DNA of 64,000 nt from Peromyscus leucopus (Eukaryota > Chordata > Mammalia > Rodentia > Cricetidae), in contig NC_051073.1 in assembly GCF_004664715.2 (NCBI RefSeq), forward strand, positions 64,036,379-64,100,378. The letters run 5' to 3'. The position numbers and the translations under genes are program-made. Shown here piece after piece: positions 11,397 through 22,582 of the stretch. A model generated the notes under the pieces. The model saw only the letters and a list, made by a program, of their open reading frames with translations. It searched no databases and had not been told where the DNA came from. Each line of letters begins with the position of its first letter. Within the stretch, counting starts at the first letter, position 1.

Positions 11397-11624
11397 ACCA
11401 CCCTTCTTTTGGAAGAGAAAAAGGTAAGTGTGACCTCTGTGACACACGAATGGGAAGGACATCTGTGCAGTCACTAATCGAGACTTGAAGCATGAAGGGT
11501 GTTTGTTGAAGAGGAAGTGCTCCCTGGGCAAGGCTTCTGTTACGGGCTTTCTAAGTAGAAAGGACCCCACCTACCAGTGACATTACATGAATTATCTGGC
11601 GTGAGGATGATATGAAGAGTGTTT

Positions 11625-11725
11625 TTTGGGGGGATGGTGGGTGTAGGCAGTGCTAGGGATTGAATCCAGGGCCTTCTTATACATGCTAGGCAAGTGTTTT
11701 ACCACTAAGCTACACCACTAGCCCA
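11625..11725 (-). mobile_element. ID/B4 3' half fragment
   Basis: GTGCTAGGGATTGAATCCAG, CATGCTAGGCAAGTG and TTTTACCACTAAGCTACACC are the complement of an ID-type tRNA-like SINE. Confidence 0.7.
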
Positions 11726-11784
11726 ACGAGAGTAATCTTGTTTTGATTTTCCAAGTTCACCTGGGTCATAAAATGCTACATGCA

Positions 11785-12310
11785 GCAGCCCTGTACCGTC
11801 AGCAACCTACTTCTCAGGGCTTCAGTTACCCGTGGTCAACTTGGTTTGAAAATATTAAGTGGACTATTTCAGAAATGAACAATCCCCAAGTTTTAAACTG
11901 CATCTTGATATGAGTATCATGATGAAATCTTACGCTATCCTGCTCCAACCTACCCTGGATGTGAATTGTCAGTCATTCTGTCCAGTGCATCTACTGTATA
12001 CTCGACTGACTCATGAGTGATTTGGTAGCCATCTTTGCTATCAGATTGACTTCTTGGAATCAATGTGTTTATGTTCAAGTAAACATCATTTGACTTAATG
12101 TATCAAGGCACAAGAGTAGCAATAATGGCAATTCTATTCTATTGCTATAATTATTCTGTTATTATTAATCTCATATTGTGCCTAATTTATTAATTATACT
12201 CGTCATAGATGTGTATCTACAAGAGAAACCCAGTATATATATATATATATGGGTTTTGGTTCCATCTATGGCTTCAGGAATCCACTGGAGTCTTGAAATG
12301 CATCTTTACA
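11785..12310 (+). mobile_element. Ancient Tigger-derived DNA transposon (MER44-like)
   Basis: Segments resembling the non-autonomous Tigger/MER44 group are in order: TTCAGTTACCCGTGGTCAAC, GAAAATATTAAGTGG, TTTTAAACTGCATCTTG, GTTCAAGTAAACATC, AAGAGTAGCAATAATGGCAA, ATTGTGCCTAATTTATTAAT and, at the 3' end, GGCTTCAGGAATCCACTGG. Terminal inverted repeats are worn. No transposase frame remains. Confidence 0.75.
12233..12251. repeat. (AT)n run in Tigger fossil
   Basis: About nine TA repeats, where MER44-type elements have a short TATATA run. Confidence 0.85.
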
Positions 12311-14289
12311 CGTGGGCCATTGCTGCACACTCTTCCGCAGCATACTGACACCAATCTGTACTGCATGTCCTTGTTTATAAACAGGGGGTGCGAGCAATTA
12401 AGGAAGGAATCTTTAGCTCTACTTTTATAACTCAAGTTTTACTTTGAAAAGAATCATTATAAATTAATTAGATAAGTAAATTTATAAACCAAGCAAATTA
12501 TCTTCAAAGTGGAAGGTTCTGAGGAACTAGAAAGAAGAGAACTCTTAGCAGAAGCTGAAACGCTGTTGCTGAGAAGTAGGGTTGGCCGCTATTTCATAAA
12601 CCGTCAAGTAGCATTATGTGATTAAAAATGGCCATCTTTTTTGTATAATAATCACTGACCAATTTATGGTTTTTGAAAAAAATGATGATAAAAAGGTTAT
12701 TTACCCTGTTTACTGCATATATAATGGTCAGAGTCAGTTTCCTAGCACACAACCAAAAGAAACATGAAGTTCAAAAATGTTTTGATTTTTGTTATCTTTG
12801 CAGTTAGCCAAAATGAGATATCACAAGGACATCATAATATAGGACAGGGAGAAATGTGTGTTAGTTAAGAAATGTGTTAATTATACTAATTTAATATCAT
12901 CTAGGTGAATTTATTAAAAGTGCAAATAAAAGTAGCATAAGCAAACAAGTAAGAAAAAGTTTATGGAAAATACAAAACTGAAGAGACATGTTACCTTCAG
13001 TTTTTCTGTATTTTCAATGAAAATTATCTGTAATTTTTTAATATCATCAATGTCATATTGTAAGAGTGTAATAAACATAATAAATGATACAATGCCACAA
13101 ACTCCTGATACATATATTAAATATAGATACACAATTTCCGTATGTAGCATTTCAAAAATAGCTAAATGAGTGTTAAAAATGTTAATGAGGAACTGAAATG
13201 TTAAAGGTTTGCAATAAAAAAGTTTGCAGCCCACTATGTAAGGAAGGAAAAGGAGGAACAGAAAACACTACAGGAAGAAACGCAGTTCTGCATCAATGGC
13301 AAGCGTAGTTTTACCCCACTGAGTACCATGCATACTTCTGATGCTGTGTTAGAACACAGTGACTGTGTACAAAGTTGGTTACAGTCAACAAACAAGACTA
13401 AGATTTAAATGTCGTTAATTAAGTTAACTTTTTACAGAATGAAAAGAAAGTTAAAACATGCAACCTCTTTTTCAATTCACTGATGGTTTACTGTACTGAC
13501 TTATTTAAATACACACATAAAACAAGTATAGAAAACACTGAGTATTTAATATCCTGAGTATTTACTTGGGATTTTTCTTCTAATAAAATTTTCTAACTTA
13601 TATATTACTTCAGGTTATAAGATGTAATTGTGCTTTTGTATGGAGCTACAAGTTAATTTTACAGAAATTTTCACTTTCAAAAATTAAATTATGTAATTTA
13701 TTCAGATTTAATTTCTTTAAAATATTGACGTTTTAAGCATTGGGTGCTTCGTGAGATGTGATGTATAGTGATGAAGGTGTACAGAGAGTAAATGTATTTG
13801 CTGACTTAGCTTTTACATTTATTTCAAGAATAATGAAAAGCTTATAAAATTTTGCTTCAGATTAAAGAAACTGAAGACACAAATGTTATGAAAAGCATTT
13901 CAGTACAGCATGTGTAAAAGTTCTTTCTTCGGCTTACTTAGAACATTTCAGTGCAGGGGGTTATGGGTAAATAGGAATTGCACACATAGTATAACTGAAA
14001 CCTGTACTGTCTTTCTCATCTATCAGCATCTTATATTTTCACATTCAGCAGACTTAAAGTAAAAATATGCAAGGAACTTGATATATTTTCACCATCTATA
14101 CAACTTCTTTTGACTTTCTTTATTCCCTCCAAATATAGCTTCGTGTTAATCCTAACATCAAAAACCATGGATTCTAGTAAGAAATTAATTATGGGATGAA
14201 GGGGATACAGAACCAAGAACATGACTTCACCTGTAACTTGTGAACTTACACTGTGACTTAGTTCAATGAAACACCCACCCATCCACCCT

Positions 14290-14425
14290 GTAAAGACAAG
14301 GTTTTACCATGTATCAATGGATGGCCTGAAATTCACTATGTAGAGCAGGCTGCCTCAAACTCACAGAAATCGCCTGCCTCGGCCTCCTGACTATTGGGAT
14401 TAAGGTGTACGCCAATATGCTCAGC
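14290..14425 (-). mobile_element. B1 SINE
   Basis: AGACAAGGTTTTACCATGTA, CTCAAACTCACAGAAATCG and TATTGGGATTAAGGTG are B1 complement landmarks. Confidence 0.75.
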
Positions 14426-14853
14426 AGATAATAATATTTAGTGGGAGTTAATAGTATGGAAGAATCACTAAACTAGCTGTCCTATAATACCTAAAACACA
14501 AGCATGTCTGTTGCTTATCTGCTTCTCTCTACACCTTGGTATTAGAAGTGCGCATCATCAACTCAACTAAAAAAGTATCATCAAACAACTGAGTGACAGC
14601 TGAGTCCATATCATTTATAAAAATAACACTGATCAAAAGTTACCAGGAGTCTATCAAATGGTGTAATTGGAAAAGTTGTGCAGAATAACTACTTTATAAT
14701 TAATGACTATGACTATTCTAACCTGCACCAAGAGCTGCTCACAGTTAATTCGTACAGTAAGTCTTCTTATTGCAACAACAGAGCTGAAATAAAAATTATG
14801 GAAAGGCCTACTGTCTTAGGAATTTCCAGAAGTAAGAGATTTCATAGACTCAC

Positions 14854-14923
14854 CCCTTTGTCTCCTCTTGCTTTAGAATTGAACTTGACGGTCTTTAACC
14901 GGGCTCGTTCTTTCTTCTCCACT
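14854..14923 (-). CDS. Dlg1: Dlg1 HOOK region, constitutive basic exon
   Basis: This 70-bp exon encodes (R)[17 protein letters not shown] and ARGDKG. The run of Lys and Arg is the basic start of the HOOK (the hinge between SH3 and guanylate kinase), a segment that binds calmodulin in related MAGUKs. The acceptor is TTTGACAG; the donor GTGAGT follows GGG in phase 0. Everything downstream depends on which HOOK cassette (I2 or I3) is joined here. Confidence 0.95.
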
Positions 14924-15039
14924 CTGTCAAAGCACACAAGGTCACTGACTTTGTTGCTGGAGACCGAATCCTAAGCCTTACATGTCTCAGACGTATTTTC
15001 TAGCACCGACCCTTGATTCCTAGGTTTTCCCCGTTTTCA

Positions 15040-15140
15040 AGTTGGACTTTCACTATGTTATTCAAGCTTGATGTGAATTCAGAACCTTGTCTTACCTTCC
15101 GAGTAGCTGGGGTTTATAGTCTACATTACTACTCCTGGTT
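15040..15140 (-). mobile_element. B1/PB1-like remnant
   Basis: CACTATGTTATTCAAGCTTG and CCGAGTAGCTGGGG resemble an old 7SL-derived monomer. Confidence 0.5.
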
Positions 15141-15369
15141 AGAGTGGTTTTCTCTTAAAAAATGTGTGTGTGTACATGTTTGTGAGTGTACATGCATGCA
15201 CACATGTATGCATGGAAGTCAAAGGTCACCATTAGAGGTCTTCCTTACATGTTCTCTACCATTAAAAATATCTAGTTGTATGTATGTATGCATAGATATA
15301 TGTATGTATGTATGCCTGTAATATGAGAATGAGCAAATGAGCAAATTGAGGAAAGACAGAAGAGTTGGA

Positions 15370-15482
15370 TCCTCAAACTTAGGTCATAAGCATACAACAT
15401 GATTTGGATGTTGAGAACCAAACTTGGGTTCTCTGCAAGAGGCAACACATGCTTTTAACTCAGTGAGCCATCTTTTCAGGCC
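15370..15482 (-). mobile_element. B2-type SINE fragment
   Basis: GAACCAAACTTGGGTTCTC, ACTCAGTGAGCCATCTTTTC is the complement of a worn B2 head. Confidence 0.6.
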
Positions 15483-15710
15483 CCTACCTACTTTTTGAGG
15501 CAGGGTTTCTCACTGAACCTACAGTTCACCAATTAGGGTAGACTGGCTTGCCGGCACACTCCAGGATTGTCCTGTCTTTGTCTCCTCCAGCGTTGGAATT
15601 CCTGGTGTGCACCATCCTGCACCTGACATTTTGTATGGGTGTCAGGATTAACTCAGGTCCTTACACTTGTGTGACATTTTACAGACCAAGACATCTCACC
15701 AGTCCCTAGA
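15483..15710 (-). mobile_element. B4 SINE
   Basis: AGGCAGGGTTTCTCACTGAA, CTACAGTTCACCAATTAGGG, TTGGAATTCCTGGTGTGC and CCAAGACATCTCACCAGTCC lie in B4 order on the complementary strand. Confidence 0.7.
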
Positions 15711-17158
15711 TGTTATTTAAGTCCAATACAATTAAGAGCCTTGCTTGACATCACCTATAATCTAAAATTCATTAGACTTGCTGATAAATGACACATCGTT
15801 TTACTGTGAAGTCAGAAACCTCTTATGAAGTACCAAACTACAGTATAACGTGTACACTCCCATGCACTCAGTTCATAACTACACTGAACACACTTCCAGA
15901 CTTCAGTCATTTTCCCAAGTCTCCTTCTTTCCCCTTTAAATACTAGCTTAGCATAGCACATACATAATGAAAATAAAGCTCAAGAGAAAGCAAACGTAGC
16001 AAAATTAAAAAATTTGGACACACACTGTATTATTCTTGAAAAATTCTGTACTGTTCTGAAGCTCTGAAATGTAAAATACATGTAGAAAAAAATTTAAGCT
16101 TAATTTCAATAATATATATGTAATAGATACAATTGTATCTTGTAATATACAAGTCAGAGCTGAAACGTATTTTGGAAGGAGAACAGGCAACCTTCATTAC
16201 GTCTTTGAGGGCGAAAGGTATACTCTGGGAACAGGTTGAGAGGTGCCAGAAAGGCTTTACAAATACTGAATTTGAACCTTGGTAAAGGAGCATCTACACT
16301 GTGCATGGAGGCTCATTGTGAGCTTGAGGTCAGACTGTGTTCCATAGTGAGTTCCAGCCAGGATGGGCTAGTGTCCTGACACTTAAAGATGTAACAACAA
16401 AAGGGTCACCTATTCAAACATGCAAGGAAATGAAACCAAATCTCATTTGGATAGTGACATCAAAATCAATCACACAAATTTGGTTTCATGTATATTAAAC
16501 TTTAGTTTTCAGCTTTTAATTACGATAGCATACTTCAGGAAAACCTAACATAACAGCCTATGAAAACTATTTAGTTTTCATTTCTATGTTTGATTGTGAG
16601 TACAACAGGACCTTCGTATCAAGGATGAAAGCCTCATGTTCTTTAGTACTCCAGAAGAATACTTGGAGAATTTAGTGTACCACTAAACTAGAATTTATTG
16701 ATTAAACATTTACCATTCAAAAATGAGACTTTTCTAACTACTGTTTGGTTTAGTAAATATATTTATTTATATTTTATTATATTAGTATTTATAAATGCTA
16801 TTCCTGAAATAAAAAGAACTTGAGAACTGTAACTCTTCATGGTATTAGATTTCTGGATAGAAGATGGTTTTATTTAAGAAAACAAAATTTAAAAACATTC
16901 AAGAAAAAATGAAGGTGCCTGTGTCTCCTGAAGCCTGTGGCTGTGTGTCCAAAGCTATCAAGGGCACTGTGGAGGAATGCCTTGCCTTTCTTTGATATGC
17001 AGAAATGGCTGGGGCATTATAAGCCCTAGATTGCTGCCCAACAATCCAAAGTGCTGAACAACCTTTCAAGATCCCCTCTTGGTGCCATGCTTTAGAAAAA
17101 GAACAGAACTGGTACTATCTGGGCTCAAATATAGTGCAATGTAAATACAGAAGATTTT

Positions 17159-17357
17159 AGGGGCTGGAGAGATGGCTCAATAGTTAAGAGCACTGGCTGC
17201 TCTTCCAGAGGACCCAGGTTCTATTCTCAGCACCCACAGGGCAGCTCACAACTGTCTGTAACTCCTGTTCCAGGGGATCCAATACCCTCACACAGACATA
17301 CATGCAGGCAAAACACCAATGCACATAAAATAAAAAATAAATTACTAAAAAATATAT
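17159..17357 (+). mobile_element. B2 SINE with target duplication
   Basis: Starts AGGGGCTGGAGAGATGGCTC with Pol III boxes and ends in an A-rich tail. AAGATTTT flanks it at 17151-17158 and 17358-17365. Confidence 0.93.
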
Positions 17358-18067
17358 AAGATTTTGATGAATATTTCTTTGGAACAATATAATCAAAGGT
17401 CTGGTGACATGAGCAGGAGAGGCTAATCAAAGTGGGGGAAGTACTCCAACCTCACCACTTGGGCAAGGAGAGACCCAGCCCTGAGCAGAACACCTGGAGG
17501 CTGCTGCTTATGATCTGTTTTCCACTGGGAAGAATGTTTAGTGAAAGCTTCTTCAAAGTGTGTAAAAACAAAGAACTACTTTATCTTAAAAAAACAAAAA
17601 CAAAAACAATAAGGCCAATTTGTTGTGCCTTCCTACTATATTTCATGGTAGAAAAAATAATCCCCTAATTCTATTTATGAACTAGGGGATGAGTGGACAC
17701 CTCAGGTGAATCTGTCTTCCTTCTTTCTTTCCACCCAAGTCAGTATGCTTCTCAGCAGGTGAGGGCACATGGGAAGCATTTGTACGAGACTGCAGAGATA
17801 GGACAATTTTTAGGAGCTGCAACTTTGATATTTAAGATGTGAGGTTTCTGTCGAATCAAGAAGGCAGAGAAGCAATTCTAACTGAAACACACTATATTCT
17901 AATCTAGGAAAGAGGAATGCCAAAGGCTGCACTCCTAAAATAAGATTTCCATCAAACATACGATTATACAACAGATGGATCTTGCTAAGCAGATAGATCT
18001 AGCTAACAACAGTTATAACCCGTCCCGCCCCCAATCAGTAATTATCTTGGCAATACTTTAATGTTGC

Positions 18068-18155
18068 TCTGGGGCTTAAGGTGTAGTTCAGTGAAGAATG
18101 CTTGTGTAGCATGCACAAACCTGGGGGTGGCGTGGGGCTGCAAATAAAATAAAGT
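18068..18155 (+). mobile_element. ID-like SINE
   Basis: CTTAAGGTGTAGTTCAGTG and CATGCACAAACCTGGGGG resemble an ID head; tail is AAATAAAATAAA. Confidence 0.55.
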
Positions 18156-18367
18156 AGCACTGTTTGTGCTATATATGAGAAACAGACATGATACGGTGTA
18201 TTTTTTCCATTAAAAAAAGTATAAATCCAACTTGTCAACAAACTTCATCCTAAATGAATTAATTAACTATAATAAGCATTAATACCAGATTTGCTGGCTA
18301 TCTTGAAGTAAGTCTAGATAACTGAAATAAAAGGGAATGAAGCATCTGACAAGTTCTTTCTTCTTTT

Positions 18368-18478
18368 GTGGTACTGGGGATTGAACTCAGGCCTCATGCA
18401 TGCTAGGTAATCAAACCTGGATCCCCTGGAAGAGCAATCAGTACTCTTAACTGCTGAACCATCTCTTCACAGTCCCCT
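18368..18478 (-). mobile_element. ID fragment joined to B2 fragment
   Basis: GGTACTGGGGATTGAACTCA (ID complement) runs straight into CCCCTGGAAGAGCAATCAG and TGAACCATCTCTTCAC (B2 complement). Confidence 0.6.
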
Positions 18479-18539
18479 CAAAGATAATCTGGTGACAGAA
18501 TATTTTGTAGTTATATCACCGGCTACTATTTTGTTTGTT

Positions 18540-18640
18540 CGTTTGAGACAGAGTCTCACTATGTAACCTTGACTGAGATCTGCCTGCCTCTGCCTCTGAG
18601 TGTTGGGATTAAAAGTGTGTGCTACCTCAGCAGGACCCCC
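18540..18640 (-). mobile_element. B1 SINE
   Basis: GAGACAGAGTCTCACTATGT, GATCTGCCTGCCTCTGCC and GTTGGGATTAAAAGTGTG. Confidence 0.8.
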
Positions 18641-18799
18641 ACTGGTTACATTTAAATGTGATAGACTTAAAGAGTTATGAATCACATCATTGAAAACAAA
18701 GCATACATAAAATCACTATTTAAGGAAAGATATTTATTAATTAGCTTTCTCAACTTATTAGTTCAATAATCTTAGGGTTCCAAAATTTTAAACTGTGTA

Positions 18800-18910
18800 T
18801 ATTTGAAGTATAGTAATGCACATCTGCATCCTGGCACTTGGGAGGCTCAGATAGGAGAACTGAGAATTCAAGGTCAGCCCATGATACATAGCAAGACCAT
18901 GGCTCAAAAA
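18800..18910 (+). mobile_element. B1 SINE
   Basis: CTGGCACTTGGGAGGCTCAG and CATAGCAAGACCATGGCTC; plus orientation. Confidence 0.7.
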
Positions 18911-18914
18911 ACAA

Positions 18915-19170
18915 GGTTGGGAGATGGCCCAGTGTGTAAAATGTTTAGTGCACAGCTCAGAGTCTCAGAATCAACACAGAACAGGAAATGGTAGTGCCCC
19001 TCCTACGTTTATGGCTTGTGGAGACAGGAGGATTTCTGAAAGCTGAGATGAGCAGCCAGCCTGGTGTCTGCAGTGGTGACAAGAGATCCTGCTGCAGACA
19101 AAGTGGAAGACGAGGCCTGACTACCACACGTGTGCCACGGCACATGTAGGCCCTCCCTCACACATAAAGC
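18915..19170 (+). mobile_element. B4 SINE, plus strand
   Basis: GGTTGGGAGATGGCCCAGTG head and CACACGTGTGCCACGGCAC near the tail follow B4 order. Confidence 0.6.
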
Positions 19171-19278
19171 CTATAATTTGATTTGTTATATATATTTTTG
19201 ATATTCATAGGTAAAAACAATTGCTATAAATAATGGTATTACATACCTATCAAATCAGTTATTTATTTATTTATTTTT

Positions 19279-19425
19279 TTGGTTTTTCAAGACAGGGTTT
19301 CTCTGGTAATGGCCATGGCTGTTCTGGAACTTGTTCTGTAGCCCAGGCTGGCCTTGAACTCACAAAGGTCCATCTGCCTCTGCCTCCCAAGTGCTGGTAT
19401 TAAAGGTGTGCCCCACCATGGTCCA
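19279..19425 (-). mobile_element. B1 SINE
   Basis: CAAGACAGGGTTTCTCTGG through CAAGTGCTGGTATTAAAGG; T-rich side at left. Confidence 0.9.
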
Positions 19426-19744
19426 GTTCACATAGTTATTTTTAAAACATTCTTTGGGTGGTGAAATATTTAACAGTCTTCTTACCTACAGGCTCATCAT
19501 ACCACACAGTAGCATTCTGGAGTTTATTTTACAACTGAAATGACGTTATCTCTTGACCAACATCCTCCCACTCCTCTTCCACCCACTCCGGACTATTTGG
19601 AAGGTCACATAAAGTGACACAGGCTCTGACTGTCTGTATCAGACTGACCTCACTAGCACAGTGTGCTCCCGGGACAGCCGGAGAGCAGAGTGAAGAAATA
19701 CCAGCACAAACAGTGGCCTCGGAAGGTCTGAGAAAAGCATTTAC

Positions 19745-19921
19745 CTGCGTTTACTAGGAATCACTCCGACTTCATCCCTCTCACCGTCTGCCGCCACCTG
19801 CCTGGCTTGCCACCACTCATCATCCGACGCGTTGATAACGTGGAGAATGTCTCCAAATTTGAAGTTCAATCCTTGACTGGGAAGGCCGCTATCTTTAGTC
19901 TTGTCGTAATCAAAAAGGGCT
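19745..19921 (-). CDS. Dlg1: Dlg1 SH3 domain exon
   Basis: This 177-bp exon encodes [19 protein letters not shown], then [20 protein letters not shown] and [25 protein letters not shown], the DDEWWQA tryptophan pair and the GVIPSKR strand are SH3 landmarks; in MAGUKs this SH3 pairs with the guanylate kinase region rather than binding ordinary proline peptides. The acceptor is ATCTAG and the donor GTAAAT after [14 protein letters not shown] differs from the TPDGESDEV I remember in other mammals. Confidence 0.97.
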
Positions 19922-20564
19922 CTAGATTCAGAATCAAAGAGTTCATAATGATTTGTTATAGTGGTACTAATCAATTTAAAAAATATATGGGATTCCAGAA
20001 GTATATATAATTTGTACAAACAAATTATTAGTAGAGTATTTGTATAGACAAAATGTTTAGACTTATTTCACATTATATGTAAGACAGTAAGAGCAAACAG
20101 GAATCACAGAAATCATACTGTAATGGAAACAGTCTTAAGTGTACTATTTATTGCTTTCAGTGTTTTAGGACAGACTGGATGCCTATTTATCTGATACAGG
20201 GAATTGCTGTATAGCCCAAGTGGGCCCAAAACTCAATATTGTTCTTGCCTCAGCCTCCTGGTGCTGGGAAGTCTAGCTTCTTTATCTCCCTGTGACTTCT
20301 AGGAAACTAAAACTGTCACACGTGACTCATGAGCACTGTTTCTATTGGTTGGTGGGGACATAGATGCTTTAGCGTAGGGTGGTTTCAGTGCTGGGCCCAG
20401 CACTTCCTGAGGCTTGGCTGTACTTCGTTTTACTTTGACAGTTTGTTTCGTTTCACTTTGCTCTTTCTTTCCTATTAAATGGGACTAATAATGACATATT
20501 GTAGAACTGTTCAGAGGATTACATCAGATTTTGTAAAGTGTGTAAGAGAAATTTAACAAATCTC

Positions 20565-20700
20565 TGGGTACAGTGACCTACACCTGTAGTCTCAGCTAGC
20601 CATGAAGTTGAGGCAGGAGGATTGCTTGAGTCAAGGAGTTCAGGGTGAGCCTCGACAATATATTGACACTCATCTCACAACAAAGAATAAAAATAAAAAA
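20565..20700 (+). mobile_element. 7SL-derived monomer (PB1/B1-like)
   Basis: ACACCTGTAGTCTCAGCTAG, TTGAGGCAGGAGGATTGCTT; A-rich tail. Confidence 0.65.
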
Positions 20701-21104
20701 TCCAGCACCCAAAATTTCTTTCACTATAATCCAATAACAAACTATACTGGATTTTTAAGTGAAAAGAAATATAGCTATTCTAACAAAATACAATGTAAAC
20801 ATTATTTATTGTCCTCTCTGATTAGGTATCTAGAAAAACAAACTTGCGTCCATAGGTTAACATAGATGTAGACATAGATGAGACTACACCAATAGTCTTG
20901 ATTCCACCAGCTAACTACTTCCCCCGCCTGTTTGCAAAGGTACAATTAAAATACTTTATTAATTTTATCCGACATGCACAATGTTAAGTTTTTCAAAATT
21001 TGTTAAAAAGAAACTAGTATTTGCTACCATTTAACTAATTAACACACACTATTTAAACAAATTGATTCTTAAGTCCAAATAATCTCTCCCAAAAGAAGAG
21101 GGAA

Positions 21105-21185
21105 AGGCTGGACTGCAGTGTGCTTGTCCAGCATGCACAAGGCCAGGAGTCTGATTCTCAGCACCAGGGACGAAGGCAGGCTGTG
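21105..21185 (+). mobile_element. ID-like SINE, worn
   Basis: AGCATGCACAAGGCCAGGAG and ATTCTCAGCACCAGGGA match the ID body. Confidence 0.5.
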
Positions 21186-21851
21186 ATGCCCAGCACTTTC
21201 AGCACACAGCCAAGAGAACCACAGACAACTGTGGCAAGCAGACTGAAACACAAAACATCAATTCTTTTGTCGAAGTTGAAAACTGAAAATTAAGGCAAAG
21301 TTTTTCCATGCCAACCAACACTACATTTTTTTTTTTTTTTTTTTTTGGTATTTTTGGTTTATAGTTAGTTGTTCTTTAAAAAGTGGTCAGTTTTAGACAT
21401 AGTGGGATGCAGTGCCTACTGTGTTCTCCACCCTTTCCTTTTACAATATATGTGCTAATGATCTAACTAGTTTTAGAGTTTTATTAGTCTTTTATAGCAT
21501 TACTTTTTATTATTATTTTATGTTTAAGAGAATATGCACAGGTAAATGAGACCCAACCAAGCTTATGTAGTCATTACTAAAACATCAACCTAAATTTTTC
21601 TTTTTTTAGTACACATTTATTTTGCTTTTCTTTACACCATTATTAATTCAAAGGGTCACATAATTTAAATTATTAAAATTATAATATCCTAACTCTTGAA
21701 AGATACAATTCAGAAAATCACTCATGAAAATGTTTTTATTGATTTGCACTGAATTTTTCTATAGTAAATTCAAGTCAGTCACAGTAAAAACCTAAAAGAA
21801 TCTGTATACATAAAGTGATTAAGTGATGTCACAATTATAAGACAGACTCAC

Positions 21852-21966
21852 CTGACATAGAGGGACCGCTTCTGGCTAGTTCGAAGAGAACCCGACCCTG
21901 AACTAATGCTACTGCTCATCAGCTGCTCCCGTAAGTCATGTATTTTAGCTTCAAAACGGCTGTACT
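21852..21966 (-). CDS. Dlg1: Dlg1 PDZ3-SH3 linker exon
   Basis: This 115-bp exon reads (E)[18 protein letters not shown], then [34 protein letters not shown] is the helix that packs against PDZ3 and leads into the SH3-guanylate kinase supramodule; QKRSLYVRA is the first strand of the SH3 domain. The acceptor is CATCAG, and the donor GTGAGT leaves AG of an Arg codon. Confidence 0.96.
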
Positions 21967-22061
21967 CTGATGGGAAAGAAGAAATAAACTAAATATTCCC
22001 AAAAACAAGTTTTTTAAAGGTAAAATGTAAACTATATAAGGTGTCTTAAAACTGACCTAAT

Positions 22062-22231
22062 AGCGGGCAGTGGGGGCACACACCTTTAATTTAATCTCAG
22101 CTTTCAGGAGGCAGACCCAGGTGAATCTCAGTGAGTTTGAGGCCAGCCTGGGCTACAGAGTGAGTTCCAGGACAGCCAGGGCTATTACACAGAGAAACCT
22201 GTCTTAAAAAAACAAACAACCCACCCCCAAA
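22062..22231 (+). mobile_element. B1 SINE
   Basis: CACACACCTTTAATTTAATC, GGCCAGCCTGGGCTACAGAG, AAACCTGTCTT and A/C-rich tail. Confidence 0.9.
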
Positions 22232-22407
22232 CCTTGACCTAATGACCTAAAAACTCTAAATTAGTTAGATCATTAACTTCTAGCCATTAAGTATGGCTGC
22301 AAATTTAAAATAGCAATAAGCTTCTAACTGTACCAGAAATTAGAAGTGACTAGTGGAGGATGTCTCTGTTCAAGTTACATTTGATCCACTGAAAGAAAAC
22401 TCCATGA

Positions 22408-22582
22408 GCTGGGCGGTGGTGGCGTACACTTTTAATCCCAGCACTTGGGAGGCAGAGCCAGGTGGATCCCTGTGATTTTGAGGCCAGCCTGGTCTACACA
22501 GCAAGATCCAGGACAGGCACCAAAACAACACAGAGAAACCTTGTCTCAAAAAACCAAAACGAAAGAAAAGAAAAAAGAAAAA
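22408..22582 (+). mobile_element. Young B1 SINE with 16-bp target duplication
   Basis: Full-length B1 from GCTGGGCGGTGGTGG to an A-rich tail. AAAGAAAACTCCATGA occurs exactly at 22392-22407 and 22583-22598. Confidence 0.96.

Larger units (their letters stand above)
10815..14853 (-). other. Dlg1: Dlg1 intron before the HOOK cassettes (4.0 kb)
   Basis: This phase-0 intron carries the Tigger/MER44-like fossil (11785-12310), a B1 (14290), an ID/B4 tail (11625) and an AAC microsatellite. The stretch 12320-14280 is AT-rich with no recognised element. Confidence 0.9.
14924..19744 (-). other. Dlg1: Dlg1 intron after SH3 (4.8 kb)
   Basis: This phase-2 intron holds B1 (19279, 18800, 18540, 15040), B2 (17159) and B4 (18915, 15483) elements. 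The stretches 15710-17150 and 17370-18060 show no feature I can name, apart from a weak SINE-like patch near 16255-16385. Confidence 0.9.
19922..21851 (-). other. Dlg1: Dlg1 intron at SH3 start (1.9 kb)
   Basis: This phase-2 intron contains a worn ID-like SINE (21105), a B1-like monomer (20565), a degenerate B1 remnant near 20170-20270 and a T-rich run near 21327. The rest is AT-rich and unassigned. Confidence 0.9.

Noticed and set aside
15165..15320. Possible CRISPR-like or regulatory array from TGTG/CATG/TATG repeats.
   Set aside because: Simple-sequence tail of SINE remnants; no regular spacers, and CRISPR does not occur in rodent DNA.
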